Assembly (NCBI GenBank): GCA_963713445.1
Contig: CAVQMB010000004.1
Span: forward strand, 62,001-126,000
DNA length: 64,000 bases
Direction of reading: 5' to 3'
Source of the DNA: CAVQMB01 sp963713445
Lineage (GTDB): Bacteria > Pseudomonadota > Gammaproteobacteria > Competibacterales > Competibacteraceae
Part shown: piece after piece, positions 45,065 through 54,340 of the stretch
Layout of the letters: every line of letters starts with the position of its first letter
How positions within the stretch are numbered: the stretch's first letter is position 1
Program-made: the position numbers and the translations under genes
The notes under the pieces: model-generated
Seen by the model: the letters and a program-made list of their open reading frames with translations, nothing else
What the model was told of the DNA's origin: nothing
Databases searched by the model: none

Positions 45065-46459
45065 ATGCCGCCCTTCGCGCCTTCGGACCGAAAGGACGCG
45101 GCCGTAGAGTCGCTCAAGGTCCCGCCGCACTCAATCGATTCCGAACAAGCTGTCCTGGGCGGCCTAATGCTGGATAACGGCGCCTGGGACCTGGTCGCCG
45201 ATCGCATCGCAGAGACTGATTTCTATCACGCTGCGCATCGTATTATCTTCAACGCGATCCAGAAACTGGCCGAGACAGATTCGCCGTTCGATGTCATCAC
45301 CCTGAAGGAATGGCTGGATGGCCGGAATCAGCTCAACAGCGCGGGCGGACTGGCCTACCTTGCGGTATTGGCCCGCGATACCCCCAGCGCGGCCAATGTC
45401 CGCGCTTACGCCGACATCGTCCGCGAGCGCGCCATCTTGCGCCAGCTTATCGAAGTGGCCTCCGAAGTCGCCAACAGCGCCTACAACACCGAGGGGCGCG
45501 CCAGCCGGGAACTGCTGGACCTGGCCGAAGAGCGGGTGTTCGCGATTGCCGACCGCGGCAACCGCAACCAGCGCGGCTTCGTCCCGATCAACGAACTGCT
45601 GACCCGGGCAGTCGACCGCATCGACACCTTATTTCAGAAGGACGATCCGGTCACCGGCGTACCCACCGGCTGGTCCGACTTCGACGATTTGACCGCCGGA
45701 CTGCAGCGCGGCGATCTGGTGATCATCGCCGGCCGGCCCTCCATGGGCAAGACCACTTTTGCCATGAACATCGCCGAAAATGTGGCCATCCAGGCACGCG
45801 AGCCTGTCGCCGTGTTCAGTATGGAAATGCCGGGCGAACATCTGGCGATGCGCATGATGTCTTCACTGGGCCGCATCGACCAGCACCGCATCCGGACCGG
45901 CAAGCTGACCGATGACGACTGGCCACGACTCACCTCGGCCATCACCATGCTCAATGAAGCCCAACTGTTCATCGACGATTCCTCCGATATCAGCCCCAGC
46001 GAGCTACGGGCCCGCGCCCGCCGCCTGGCGCGCGAGCATGGTCAGCTGGGTTTGGTGATCGTGGACTATATCCAGCTTATGCGGGTGCCGGGCCACGCCG
46101 AGAACCGCGCCCAGGAGGTGGCCGAAATCTCGCGCAGCCTCAAGGCGCTGGCCAAGGAACTGAATGTGCCGGTCATTGGCTTGTCGCAGCTTAACCGGAC
46201 TCTGGAACAGCGCGCCGATAAACGCCCGGTGATGTCCGACTTGCGGGAGTCCGGAGCCATCGAACAGGACGCCGACCTGATCTGTTTCATTTACCGCGAT
46301 GAGGTATACAACACCGACAGCGCGGACAAAGGCACCGCCGAAATTATCATCGGCAAACAGCGTAACGGCCCCATTGGGGCGGTCAAGCTGACTTTTCTGG
46401 GCCAGTACACCAGCTTCCAGAACTTTGCGCCGGACCATTATGGCGACAGTTATACCTGA
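45065..46459 (+). CDS. dnaB: Replicative DNA helicase DnaB
   Basis: 464 residues. The N-terminal helical domain (about 15-120; PPHSIDSEQAVLGGLMLDN) joins via a linker to the RecA-like motor with Walker A AGRPSMGKTTFAMN, VIVDYIQLM and DLRESGAIEQDADL. Hexameric helicase of the replisome. No intein. It follows the S6-L9 operon, with radA 40 bases downstream. Confidence 0.97.
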   Translation: MPPFAPSDRKDAAVESLKVPPHSIDSEQAVLGGLMLDNGAWDLVADRIAETDFYHAAHRIIFNAIQKLAETDSPFDVITLKEWLDGRNQLNSAGGLAYLAVLARDTPSAANVRAYADIVRERAILRQLIEVASEVANSAYNTEGRASRELLDLAEERVFAIADRGNRNQRGFVPINELLTRAVDRIDTLFQKDDPVTGVPTGWSDFDDLTAGLQRGDLVIIAGRPSMGKTTFAMNIAENVAIQAREPVAVFSMEMPGEHLAMRMMSSLGRIDQHRIRTGKLTDDDWPRLTSAITMLNEAQLFIDDSSDISPSELRARARRLAREHGQLGLVIVDYIQLMRVPGHAENRAQEVAEISRSLKALAKELNVPVIGLSQLNRTLEQRADKRPVMSDLRESGAIEQDADLICFIYRDEVYNTDSADKGTAEIIIGKQRNGPIGAVKLTFLGQYTSFQNFAPDHYGDSYT

Positions 46460-46499
46460 GCCCGGAAACCCGACCGCGAAGCGGGAACACGGATGAGCG

Positions 46500-47877
46500 A
46501 TGGCAGCCGGTAAAAGCAAGACCGTTTACGTATGCAACGAATGCGGGGCCCGGTTCTACCAATGGGCCGGGCGCTGTGGCGACTGCGGTGCTTGGAACAC
46601 GCTGCAAGAAACGGTGTTGACGCCGACGCCAGCGGGGTCGCCGGGCGGCGTCCGTAGCGGTTTCGCCGGTACCGCCGACAGCCGCGTACAGAAGCTGTCC
46701 GACGTCGCTCTGGGCGAGGAAACCCGGCTGGCAACCGGCATCAGTGAACTCGACCGGGTGCTCGGCGGTGGTCTGGTGACCGGCTCGGTGGTACTGATCG
46801 GTGGAGACCCCGGGATCGGCAAATCCACTATCCTGTTGCAAACCCAGGCCCATCTGGCGGCGACCTACAACACCCTCTACGTCAGCGGCGAAGAATCACC
46901 CCAGCAGGTCAGCCTGCGGGCCCAGCGCCTCGGACTGGAGCGCTCGCATCTGGAGTTGCTGGCCGAAACCTGCGTCGAGCGAATCCTTGCGGTAGCCGAA
47001 CGGCAGCGCCCGCACGCGATGATCATTGACTCGATCCAGACCGTTTTCACCGAACGGCTGCAATCAGCACCCGGATCGGTAGCCCAGGTCCGCGAGAGTG
47101 CAGCGACCCTAACCCGCTTCGCCAAACGCACCGGCACCGCCTTGTTCCTGGTCGGTCATGTGACCAAGGAAGGCGCCATCGCCGGCCCGCGGGTGCTGGA
47201 ACATATGGTGGATACGGTGCTTTACTTCGAGGGCGAGTCCAGCAGCCGGTTCCGGGTCATGCGAGCAGTCAAGAACCGCTTCGGCGCCAGTCAATGAACT
47301 GGGCGTGTTCGCCATGACCGAGCACGGCCTCAAAGGCGTCAACAACCCTTCCGCCATCTTCCTGTCGCGCCATGACGCTCCGGTCGCCGGCAGCGTAATC
47401 ATGGTGACCTGGGAAGGGACCCGGCCGCTGCTGGTGGAGATTCAAGCGCTGGTCGACAGCTGCCAGAGCGGCAACCCGCGCCGCGTCACGCTGGGGCTGG
47501 AGCAAAACCGGCTGGCCATGCTGCTGGCGGTCACGCACCGCCATGGCGGCATCGCCATGTATGATCAGGACGTCTACGTCAACGCAGTCGGCGGCGTTCG
47601 CATCAGTGAAACCGCCGCCGATCTGGCGGTCTTGTGTGCCGCCCTGTCCAGTTTCCGCGACCGCCCGCTCAGCAATGACCTGGTCGTGTTCGGGGAGGTC
47701 GGTCTGGCCGGCGAGATCCGGCCGGTACCGAATGGCGAGGAACGCCTGCGGGAAGCCGCCAAACACGGTTTCAGACGGGCCATTATCCCGCGCGCCAATG
47801 CGCCGCGGCGGGGCCAGCCCGGCTCGCTCGAGGTCCACGCCGTAACCCGCCTGGCCGAAGTCTTCGAGGTCTGCTGA
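46500..47877 (+). pseudogene. radA: DNA repair protein RadA, frameshifted after the KNRFG motif
   Basis: Frame 1 (46500-47297) holds the zinc finger CNECGARFYQWAGRCGDC, the RecA-like core with Walker A GGDPGIGKST, and ends VKNRFGASQ-stop. Removing one base near 47289 joins it to VNELGVFAMTEHGLKGV and the Lon-like C-terminal domain, open to 47877; the joined protein is 459 residues against 460 in E. coli. RadA drives branch migration in recombination. As written, the product would lack the C-terminal domain. Confidence 0.88.
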
Positions 47878-47898
47878 CGGCCCTGGGCCGGCGTTTTT
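47878..47898 (+). terminator. Terminator after radA
   Basis: CGGCC-CTG-GGCCG (47878-47890) then GCGTTTTT, starting at the base after the radA stop codon. Confidence 0.7.
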
Positions 47899-47971
47899 CA
47901 AGGCAATCAGCATGCTATCATGCCGCCGGAAATGTCCCCCTCATCACGGACTCATCGACGAGGAGTACCCA

Positions 47972-49028
47972 ATGACCGACATCATGGCCCTGTTGGGTGA
48001 CGAAGCCGACCGTCTGCTGTCACATCGCTGCACCGGCATCCCCAAGGAAACGCTTTATCTGCCGGGTCCGGACTTCGTCGACCGTACGCTGGTCGACAGC
48101 GACCGCAGCCCGGCAGTCCTGCGGGCACTGCAGACACTCTACGATCACGGCCGGCTCGGCGGCACCGGCTATCTGTCGATCCTGCCGGTTGACCAGGGCA
48201 TGGAGCACTCGGCGGGCGCGTCGTTCGCCCCCAATCCGATCTACTTCGACCCCGAAAGCATCGTCGAGCTGGCCATCGAGGGCGGCTGCAACGCGTGTCG
48301 CCTCCACGCTCGGCGTGCTGGGCGCGGTCGCGCGCAAGCTACGCCCACAAGATCCCGTTCCTGGTCAAGCTCAACCACAACGAAGCTGCTGACCTATCCC
48401 GACCATGTACGACCAGACGCTGTTTGCCCGTGTCGACCAGGCCTTCGACATGGGTGCGGTGGCGGTGGGCGCGACGATCTACTTCGGCTCGCCGGAGTCG
48501 CGCCGCCAGATCCAGGAAGTCTCGCGAAGCCTTCCAGCATGCCCACGAACTCGGCATGGCCACCGTGCTGTGGGCCTACCTGCGCAACAACGCCTTTAAG
48601 AATGACGGCAAGGATTACCACACCGCCGCCGACCTGACCGGTCAGGCCAATCACCTGGCGGCGACCATCGAGGCCGACATCGTCAAGCAGAAGCAGGCCG
48701 AATGCAACGGCGGCTACACTGCGATCGGCTTCGGCCAGACCCATCCCAAAGTCTACTCCGAGCTGACCAGCGACCATCCGATCGACCTGACCCGCTATCA
48801 GGTCGCAGTTGCTACATGGGCCGGGCCGGTTTGATCAATTCGGGCGGCGCATCGTCCGGCCAGAATGACCTGGCCCAGGCGGTACGCACGGCCGTGATCA
48901 ACAAGCGTGCCGGCGGTACCGGTCTGATATCCGGCCGCAAAGCGTTCCAGAAACCGTTCCGCGACGGCGTGGGGCTGCTGCATGCCATCCAGGACGTCTA
49001 CCTGAGCGACGGCATCACCGTAGCCTGA
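47972..49028 (+). pseudogene. fbaB: Class I fructose-bisphosphate aldolase (FbaB/DhnA type) with about six frameshifts
   Basis: Read across three frames, the whole gene matches E. coli FbaB (350 residues): MTDIMALLGDEADRLLSHRC, GYLSILPVDQGMEHSAG, ASTLGVLGAVARK, HKIPFLVKLNHNE, MGAVAVGATIYFGSPESRR, ADLTGQANHLAATIEADIV, CYMGRAGLINSGG, AVINKRAGGTGLI. Frame changes fall near 48292, 48335, 48382, 48403, 48527 and 48813. The first 320 and last 215 bases are clean. A good ribosome site (AGGAG) precedes the ATG. As written no aldolase could be made. Confidence 0.88.
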
Positions 49029-49052
49029 TCGCGCCAGGGTCGGCATCGCACC

Positions 49053-49090
49053 ATAAGCCCTCGGGCCACCGCTACCGACCGGGGGCTTAT
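49053..49090. repeat. 12-bp hairpin between fbaB and acpH
   Basis: ATAAGCCCTCGG (49053-49064) pairs with CCGGGGGCTTAT (49079-49090) over 12 positions with one G-T wobble and a 14-base loop. No T-run follows. It may end fbaB transcription or sit in the acpH leader; TATAAT at 49088-49093 overlaps its right arm. Confidence 0.55.
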
Positions 49091-49101
49091 AATGGCTAGT
49101 G

Positions 49102-49695
49102 ATGAATTACCTGGCGCATCTGTACCTGGCCGGCCCCGATCCCGAGGCCAGGCTGGGCAATCTAATGGGCGACTTCGTCAAGGGACCGGTGCCTGCCGAA
49201 CTGCCGGCAGGGCTGCAGCGGGGCATCGTGCTGCACCGCCGAATCGACAGCTTCACCGACGGCCACCCGATGTTCCGCCGCAGCCGCCAACGGCTGAGCC
49301 CGGAATTCCGTCGCTACGGGGGTATCCTGATTGATGTGTTCTACGATCACCTGCTGATCCGGCATTGGCCCGATTTTCACGCCCAGGCGCTGGATGATTT
49401 CATCGAGGAGGTTCATCAACTGCTGCAACGGCGATTGCCGGATTTGCCGGCAGCCATGCAGCGCAGCATGCGCTATCTGCTGGCCAACGATCTGTTGCGA
49501 TCGTATGGTGATCCTGCCGGCGTGGCGCGCGCGCTGGCTGGTCTTGAACGCCGCCTGAGTCGGCCCTCCAACCTGGCGGCCGCAGTAACCGAACTGGAAT
49601 TCAACTACCCCGGCCTGAGCACTGACTTCCGGCAGTTCTTTCCGGAACTGATCGCCCACGTCGAGAGCCATAAACAGCAACTCCACCACCGTTGA
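49102..49695 (+). CDS. acpH: Acyl carrier protein phosphodiesterase
   Basis: 197 residues from ATG 49102 (MNYLAHLYLAGPDPEARLGNLMGDFVKG). Matches E. coli AcpH, an HD-like metallo-enzyme that removes 4'-phosphopantetheine from ACP. HRRIDSFTDGHP and YGGILIDVFYDHLLIRHW are family signatures. pepN follows after 13 bases, so the two are probably co-transcribed. Confidence 0.93.
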   Translation: MNYLAHLYLAGPDPEARLGNLMGDFVKGPVPAELPAGLQRGIVLHRRIDSFTDGHPMFRRSRQRLSPEFRRYGGILIDVFYDHLLIRHWPDFHAQALDDFIEEVHQLLQRRLPDLPAAMQRSMRYLLANDLLRSYGDPAGVARALAGLERRLSRPSNLAAAVTELEFNYPGLSTDFRQFFPELIAHVESHKQQLHHR

Positions 49696-49708
49696 CAAGA
49701 GTGACACG

Positions 49709-52351
49709 ATGGCACAGCCGCAACCCATTTACCGTCAGGACTATAGAGCACCGGACTACTGGATCGACCAGGTCGAACTACGCTTTGAGCTGGGTGAAGA
49801 GTACACCGAGGTTCAGGCCAGGTTGAATCTGCGCCGCAACGCAGCGGTCAACGATGGTCACCAGCCGCTGGTACTGAACGGGCAGGATATGGAACTGCAT
49901 GCGTTGCGGCTGAATGGCAGAACCGTCTCAGCGGATACCTACCAGATCGACGATCGCCAGTTGACGCTGCCCGCGGTGCCCGACCACTGTACCCTGGACA
50001 TCACCACGCGCCTGCGCCCGCAGGACAATACCGCACTCGAGGGGCTGTACCAGTCCAGCGGCAATTTCTGCACCCAATGCGAAGCCGAGGGCTTTCGCCG
50101 CATGACCTATTTTCTGGACCGCCCCGACGTGATGGCGGTCTACCGGGTCACCATCGTCGCCGACCAGGCACGCTATCCGGTGCTCCTGTCGAACGGCAAC
50201 CTGGTAGACAGCGGCCGCTTCGACGACGGCCGGCACTGGGCCAGCTGGTACGACCCGTTCCCCAAGCCCAGCTATCTGTTCGCCCTGGTGGCCGGCAATC
50301 TGAGCCACATCGAAGACCGCTTCACGACCCGCTCCGGACGCGAGGTCGTGCTGCGCGTCTATTCCGAATCCCAGCACGTCGATCAGTGCGAGCATGCCAT
50401 GCACTCGCTAAAAAAGGCCATGCGCTGGGACGAGCAACGCTTCGGCCGCGAATACGATCTGGACATCTACAACATCGTTGCGGTGGGCGATTTCAACATG
50501 GGGGCGATGGAGAACAAAGGCCTCAACGTATTCAACACCAAGTACGTGCTGGCGAAACCGGACACCGCCACCGACAGCGACTACCAGCACATCGAAGGCG
50601 TCATCGCCCATGAATATTTTCACAACTGGACCGGCAACCGGGTAACCTGCCGCGACTGGTTCCAGCTCAGTCTCAAGGAGGGGCTGACGGTGTTCCGGGA
50701 TCAGGAGTTCTCCTCTGACATGGGCTCGCGCGGCGTCAAGCGAATCAATGACGTCGCCTTGTTGCGAGCGGTGCAGTTTCCGCAGGACACCAGCCCGATG
50801 GCCCATCCGGTGCGCCCGGACAGCTATATCGAGATCAACAATTTCTACACCGTGACGGTGTACGAGAAAGGCGCCGAGATCATCCGCATGCTGCATCAGC
50901 TGCTGGGCGAGGCCGGCTTCCGCCATGGTCTGGATCTGTATTTCGAGCGTCACGACGGACAGGCAGTCACCTGCGACGACTTCGTCAGTGCACTGGCTGA
51001 TGCCAACGACCTCGATCTGGAGCAGTTCCGGCTGTGGTATTCCCAGGCCGGCACGCCAACGGTCACCGTGACCGATGACTACGACAGCGTCCGTCAGTGC
51101 TACACACTCACGGTGCAGCAACACACCCCGCCCGCATCCGGACAGAGCGACAAGCTGCCGCTGCATGTCCCCTTGGCCCTGGGCCTGCTGGGGGAAGCCG
51201 GGCAGGAACTGCCATTGCAGCTGGCCGGCGAGAATGCGCCGGCCCCGGAAGGAACGCGGGTGCTGGAGCTGCGGGAAGCCGAACAGCGGTTTACCTTCGT
51301 CAACGTGCCCGAACGGCCCATACCGTCGTTGCTGCGCGGGTTCTCGGCGCCGGTCAAGTTGAATTACGACTACCAAGATCGCGACCTGCGTTTCCTGCTG
51401 GCTCACGACAGCGATGCCTTCAACCGCTGGGAGGCGGGTCAGCAACTGGCGATCCGGGCGATCCTCGGCCTAGTCGACGATTACCGGCAGGGCCGCGAGC
51501 TGCAGCAGCCCACGGCCCTCGCCGATGTCTTCGGCCAGGTACTGACCGATGCCCGCGCCGACCCGGCCCTGCGGGCGCTGGCACTCAGTCTGCCCAGCGA
51601 AAGCTACCTGGGCGAGCAGATGGCCACGGTCGATGTCGACGGTATCCACGCCGCGCGCACGCACCTGCGCCAGTCACTGGCACAGCATCTGCGCTCAGAG
51701 TTGCAAACGACCTATGAGGAGCACCAGGACCACGGGCCGTATCGCCTGGATGGCGCCGCCATAGGCCGCCGCAGTCTCAAGAACCGGTGTCTGGACTACC
51801 TGGTTGCGACCGCGGATGCAGACGGTTATGCACTGGCCGAACGGCAGTATCGCGAAGCACATAACATGACAGATCAACTGGCCGCGTTGCAGGCGCTGGC
51901 CCACAGCGACGCGACGGTGCGTGCCCAGGTGCTGACCGACTTCTATCAGCGCTGGCAGCACGACCCCCTGGTGGTCGACAAATGGTTCACCCTGCAGGCC
52001 ACAGCGCCAGGCCCGGACACCCTGATGCAGGTCACCGAGCTGCTCGACCATGCCGCCTTCAACCTCAAGAACCCCAACAAGGTACGCGCACTGCTGGGCG
52101 CCTTCAGTCACAACCCAACCGCCTTCCACGCCGCCGCTGGCAGTGGCTATGCGTTCGTAGCCGATCACGTCATCAAGCTCAATCTGATCAACCCTCAGGT
52201 GGCGGCGCGGCTGCTTGGCGTGTTCAGCCGCTGGGCACGTTATGACCGTAGCCGGCAGGAACTGATGCGAAGCCAGCTTAAGCGCATCCTGAAGCAGCCC
52301 AGACTATCGCCCGACGTCTACGAGATTGCGGCCAAGAGCGTGGATGGTTGA
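49709..52351 (+). CDS. pepN: Aminopeptidase N (M1 metallopeptidase)
   Basis: 880 residues (E. coli 870). Zinc site HEYFHNWTGNR with the downstream Glu, exopeptidase motif GAMENKGLN, and a C-terminal helical domain from about 550. Cytoplasmic enzyme that removes N-terminal residues from peptides. No frameshift over 2.6 kb, in contrast to its two frameshifted neighbours fbaB and phaC. Confidence 0.97.
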   Translation: MAQPQPIYRQDYRAPDYWIDQVELRFELGEEYTEVQARLNLRRNAAVNDGHQPLVLNGQDMELHALRLNGRTVSADTYQIDDRQLTLPAVPDHCTLDITTRLRPQDNTALEGLYQSSGNFCTQCEAEGFRRMTYFLDRPDVMAVYRVTIVADQARYPVLLSNGNLVDSGRFDDGRHWASWYDPFPKPSYLFALVAGNLSHIEDRFTTRSGREVVLRVYSESQHVDQCEHAMHSLKKAMRWDEQRFGREYDLDIYNIVAVGDFNMGAMENKGLNVFNTKYVLAKPDTATDSDYQHIEGVIAHEYFHNWTGNRVTCRDWFQLSLKEGLTVFRDQEFSSDMGSRGVKRINDVALLRAVQFPQDTSPMAHPVRPDSYIEINNFYTVTVYEKGAEIIRMLHQLLGEAGFRHGLDLYFERHDGQAVTCDDFVSALADANDLDLEQFRLWYSQAGTPTVTVTDDYDSVRQCYTLTVQQHTPPASGQSDKLPLHVPLALGLLGEAGQELPLQLAGENAPAPEGTRVLELREAEQRFTFVNVPERPIPSLLRGFSAPVKLNYDYQDRDLRFLLAHDSDAFNRWEAGQQLAIRAILGLVDDYRQGRELQQPTALADVFGQVLTDARADPALRALALSLPSESYLGEQMATVDVDGIHAARTHLRQSLAQHLRSELQTTYEEHQDHGPYRLDGAAIGRRSLKNRCLDYLVATADADGYALAERQYREAHNMTDQLAALQALAHSDATVRAQVLTDFYQRWQHDPLVVDKWFTLQATAPGPDTLMQVTELLDHAAFNLKNPNKVRALLGAFSHNPTAFHAAAGSGYAFVADHVIKLNLINPQVAARLLGVFSRWARYDRSRQELMRSQLKRILKQPRLSPDVYEIAAKSVDG

Positions 52352-52448
52352 GGCTCAGTGGCCGCTCACGGCTTGGTTCTGTGGTGGCGCCGGCGCATAA
52401 TTTTGTCGAGAGCTGGCAGGCCCATCCCTGCATGAAGGAGGCGCTGGC

Positions 52449-54249
52449 ATGACAACGAACGGCAATGACGGGTCGTGGTCCGATCCAGTGGCCCTGGCCC
52501 GGACCCTGACCGGGATTGCCGCCAAGAGTCAGCAGCTGGTCAACAGGTTCCTGATATCATCAGGTCAGCAGCGGTGCCATCGACATCGCGGAAATGACCC
52601 GCGTCAGCCAAGCATTCACCACCGTCCTGCAACGCCTGCTGACCAATCCCGGACAGTGGGCCCTGGCCCAGATGGAACTGTGGCAGAACCATATCGACCT
52701 CTGGCAGTACCATGCCGCGGCCTGGCTGGGCCAGCCGGTGACACCGCCGGCCCGCCCGGACCCGGCCGACCCACGATTCCGTCATGATGCGTGGCAGTAC
52801 AACATCGTCTTCGACTTCATCAAGCAGTCCTATCTGCTGACAGCCCGTTGGCTACAATGCACGGTTAGCCGCTTGGAAGGCCTGGACGATGACACCCGTC
52901 ACAAGCTGGATTTCTACACTCGCCGGTTCGGCGATGCGCTGGCGCCGACCAACTTCCCGCTGACCAATCCGGAAGTACTGCGCGCCACCCTGGAGTCTGG
53001 CGGCCAGAACCTGCTGCGCGGTCTGGAAAATCTGCTCGGTGATCTTGAACGCGGGCAGGGTCGCCTCAATCTTTCCAAAAACTTCAGAGCATTGTGCGAG
53101 CCCGGTCGTGACGTCGCCACGGCACCGGGACAGGTCGTCTACCAGAACGAAGTGATGCAGTTGATCCAGTACGCTCCCAGCACTGCCAACGTCTACCGCA
53201 AACCGCTGCTGATCGTGCCACCGTGGCTCAACAAGTTTTATGTGCTTGATTTACAGGCGCAGCGTTCGCTGGTGCAGTGGTGGGTTGCACAGGGTTTCAC
53301 GGTGTTCATGATCGCTTGGGTCGATCCGGATGAACGCCTGGCTTGCCGGAATTTCGAGGACTACCTGCGCGACGGTCCGCTGGCGGCGCTTGATGCTATC
53401 GAACAGGCCACCGGTGAACGTGAGGTCAACGCGGTCGGCTACTGTCTGGGTGGCGCGCTGCTGGCCTGCGCGTTGGCCTATCTGGGCACCCGGAATGAGC
53501 AGCGCATCACCAGCGCCACCCTGCTGGCCAGCATGCTCGATTTCGAGCATCCCAGCGAACTCGAAGTGTTCATCGATGAAGAGGAGTTAAGCGTACTCGA
53601 ACCGCGCACAGACCCGCAGCACTCCCAGGCGACCCTGGAAACGATGACCGCGGCGCTTAACCTGTTGCGTGCCAACGATCTGATCTGGTCGTTCTTCATC
53701 AGCAGCTACTTACTTGGGCGCGAGCCGTTTCCGTTCGACCTGCTGTGCTGGAATGCCGACACCACCCGAATACCGGTGCGCATGCACGGTTTCTACTTAC
53801 GCAACCTGTATCAGGACGACCTGCTCAAGGAACCCGGCGGTATCACGCTACTGGGCAAACCGATCGATCTGGGCCGTGTCAGCATACCGATCTACGCTGC
53901 CGCAACCGCCGACGATCATATCGTGCCATGGCAGTCAGTCTATGCCGGCAGCCAGCTATTCGGCGGCCCGACCCGATTCGTGCTGGGCGGCTCCGGCCAT
54001 ATCGCCGGCATCGCCTACCCGCCAACCGCGGCGCAATATGGCTACTGGAGCCACGCTGAACAACCCGCTGAGGCCGACGCCTGGTTGCAGCGGGCCAGTC
54101 GTCACAACGGCTCCTGGTGGCAGGACTGGGAGCGCTGGATCGCTCCTCTGGCCGGCGACCGGGTTGCGGCCCGGGTACCGGGTGACGGTGGTCTGGAGGC
54201 GCTGGAACCAGCGCCGGGCAGTTATGTCAGGTCACGCATCGGACACTAG
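52449..54249 (+). pseudogene. phaC: Class I poly(3-hydroxyalkanoate) synthase, frameshifted near the N-terminus
   Basis: Makes PHA granules from hydroxyacyl-CoA. A perfect AAGGAGG precedes the ATG at 52449. The first 39 codons (to FLISSGQQ) lie in one frame; from SGAIDIAEMTRVSQAF (about 52568) the frame shifts by one base and is open to 54249. The joined protein has about 599 residues. The catalytic triad is visible: Cys in GYCLGG, Asp in ADDHIVPW and His in GGSGHIAG. A Met at 52594 could start a protein lacking about 48 residues. No phaA/phaB/phaR nearby. Confidence 0.88.
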
Positions 54250-54340
54250 CCTTGTCCCCTCCCCTACTCTGGCGTGTCACTTGCTTGTCGTTGATGACTG
54301 ATAGCATCCACCAACCGCCCTGCACAGTGGACAATCGACC

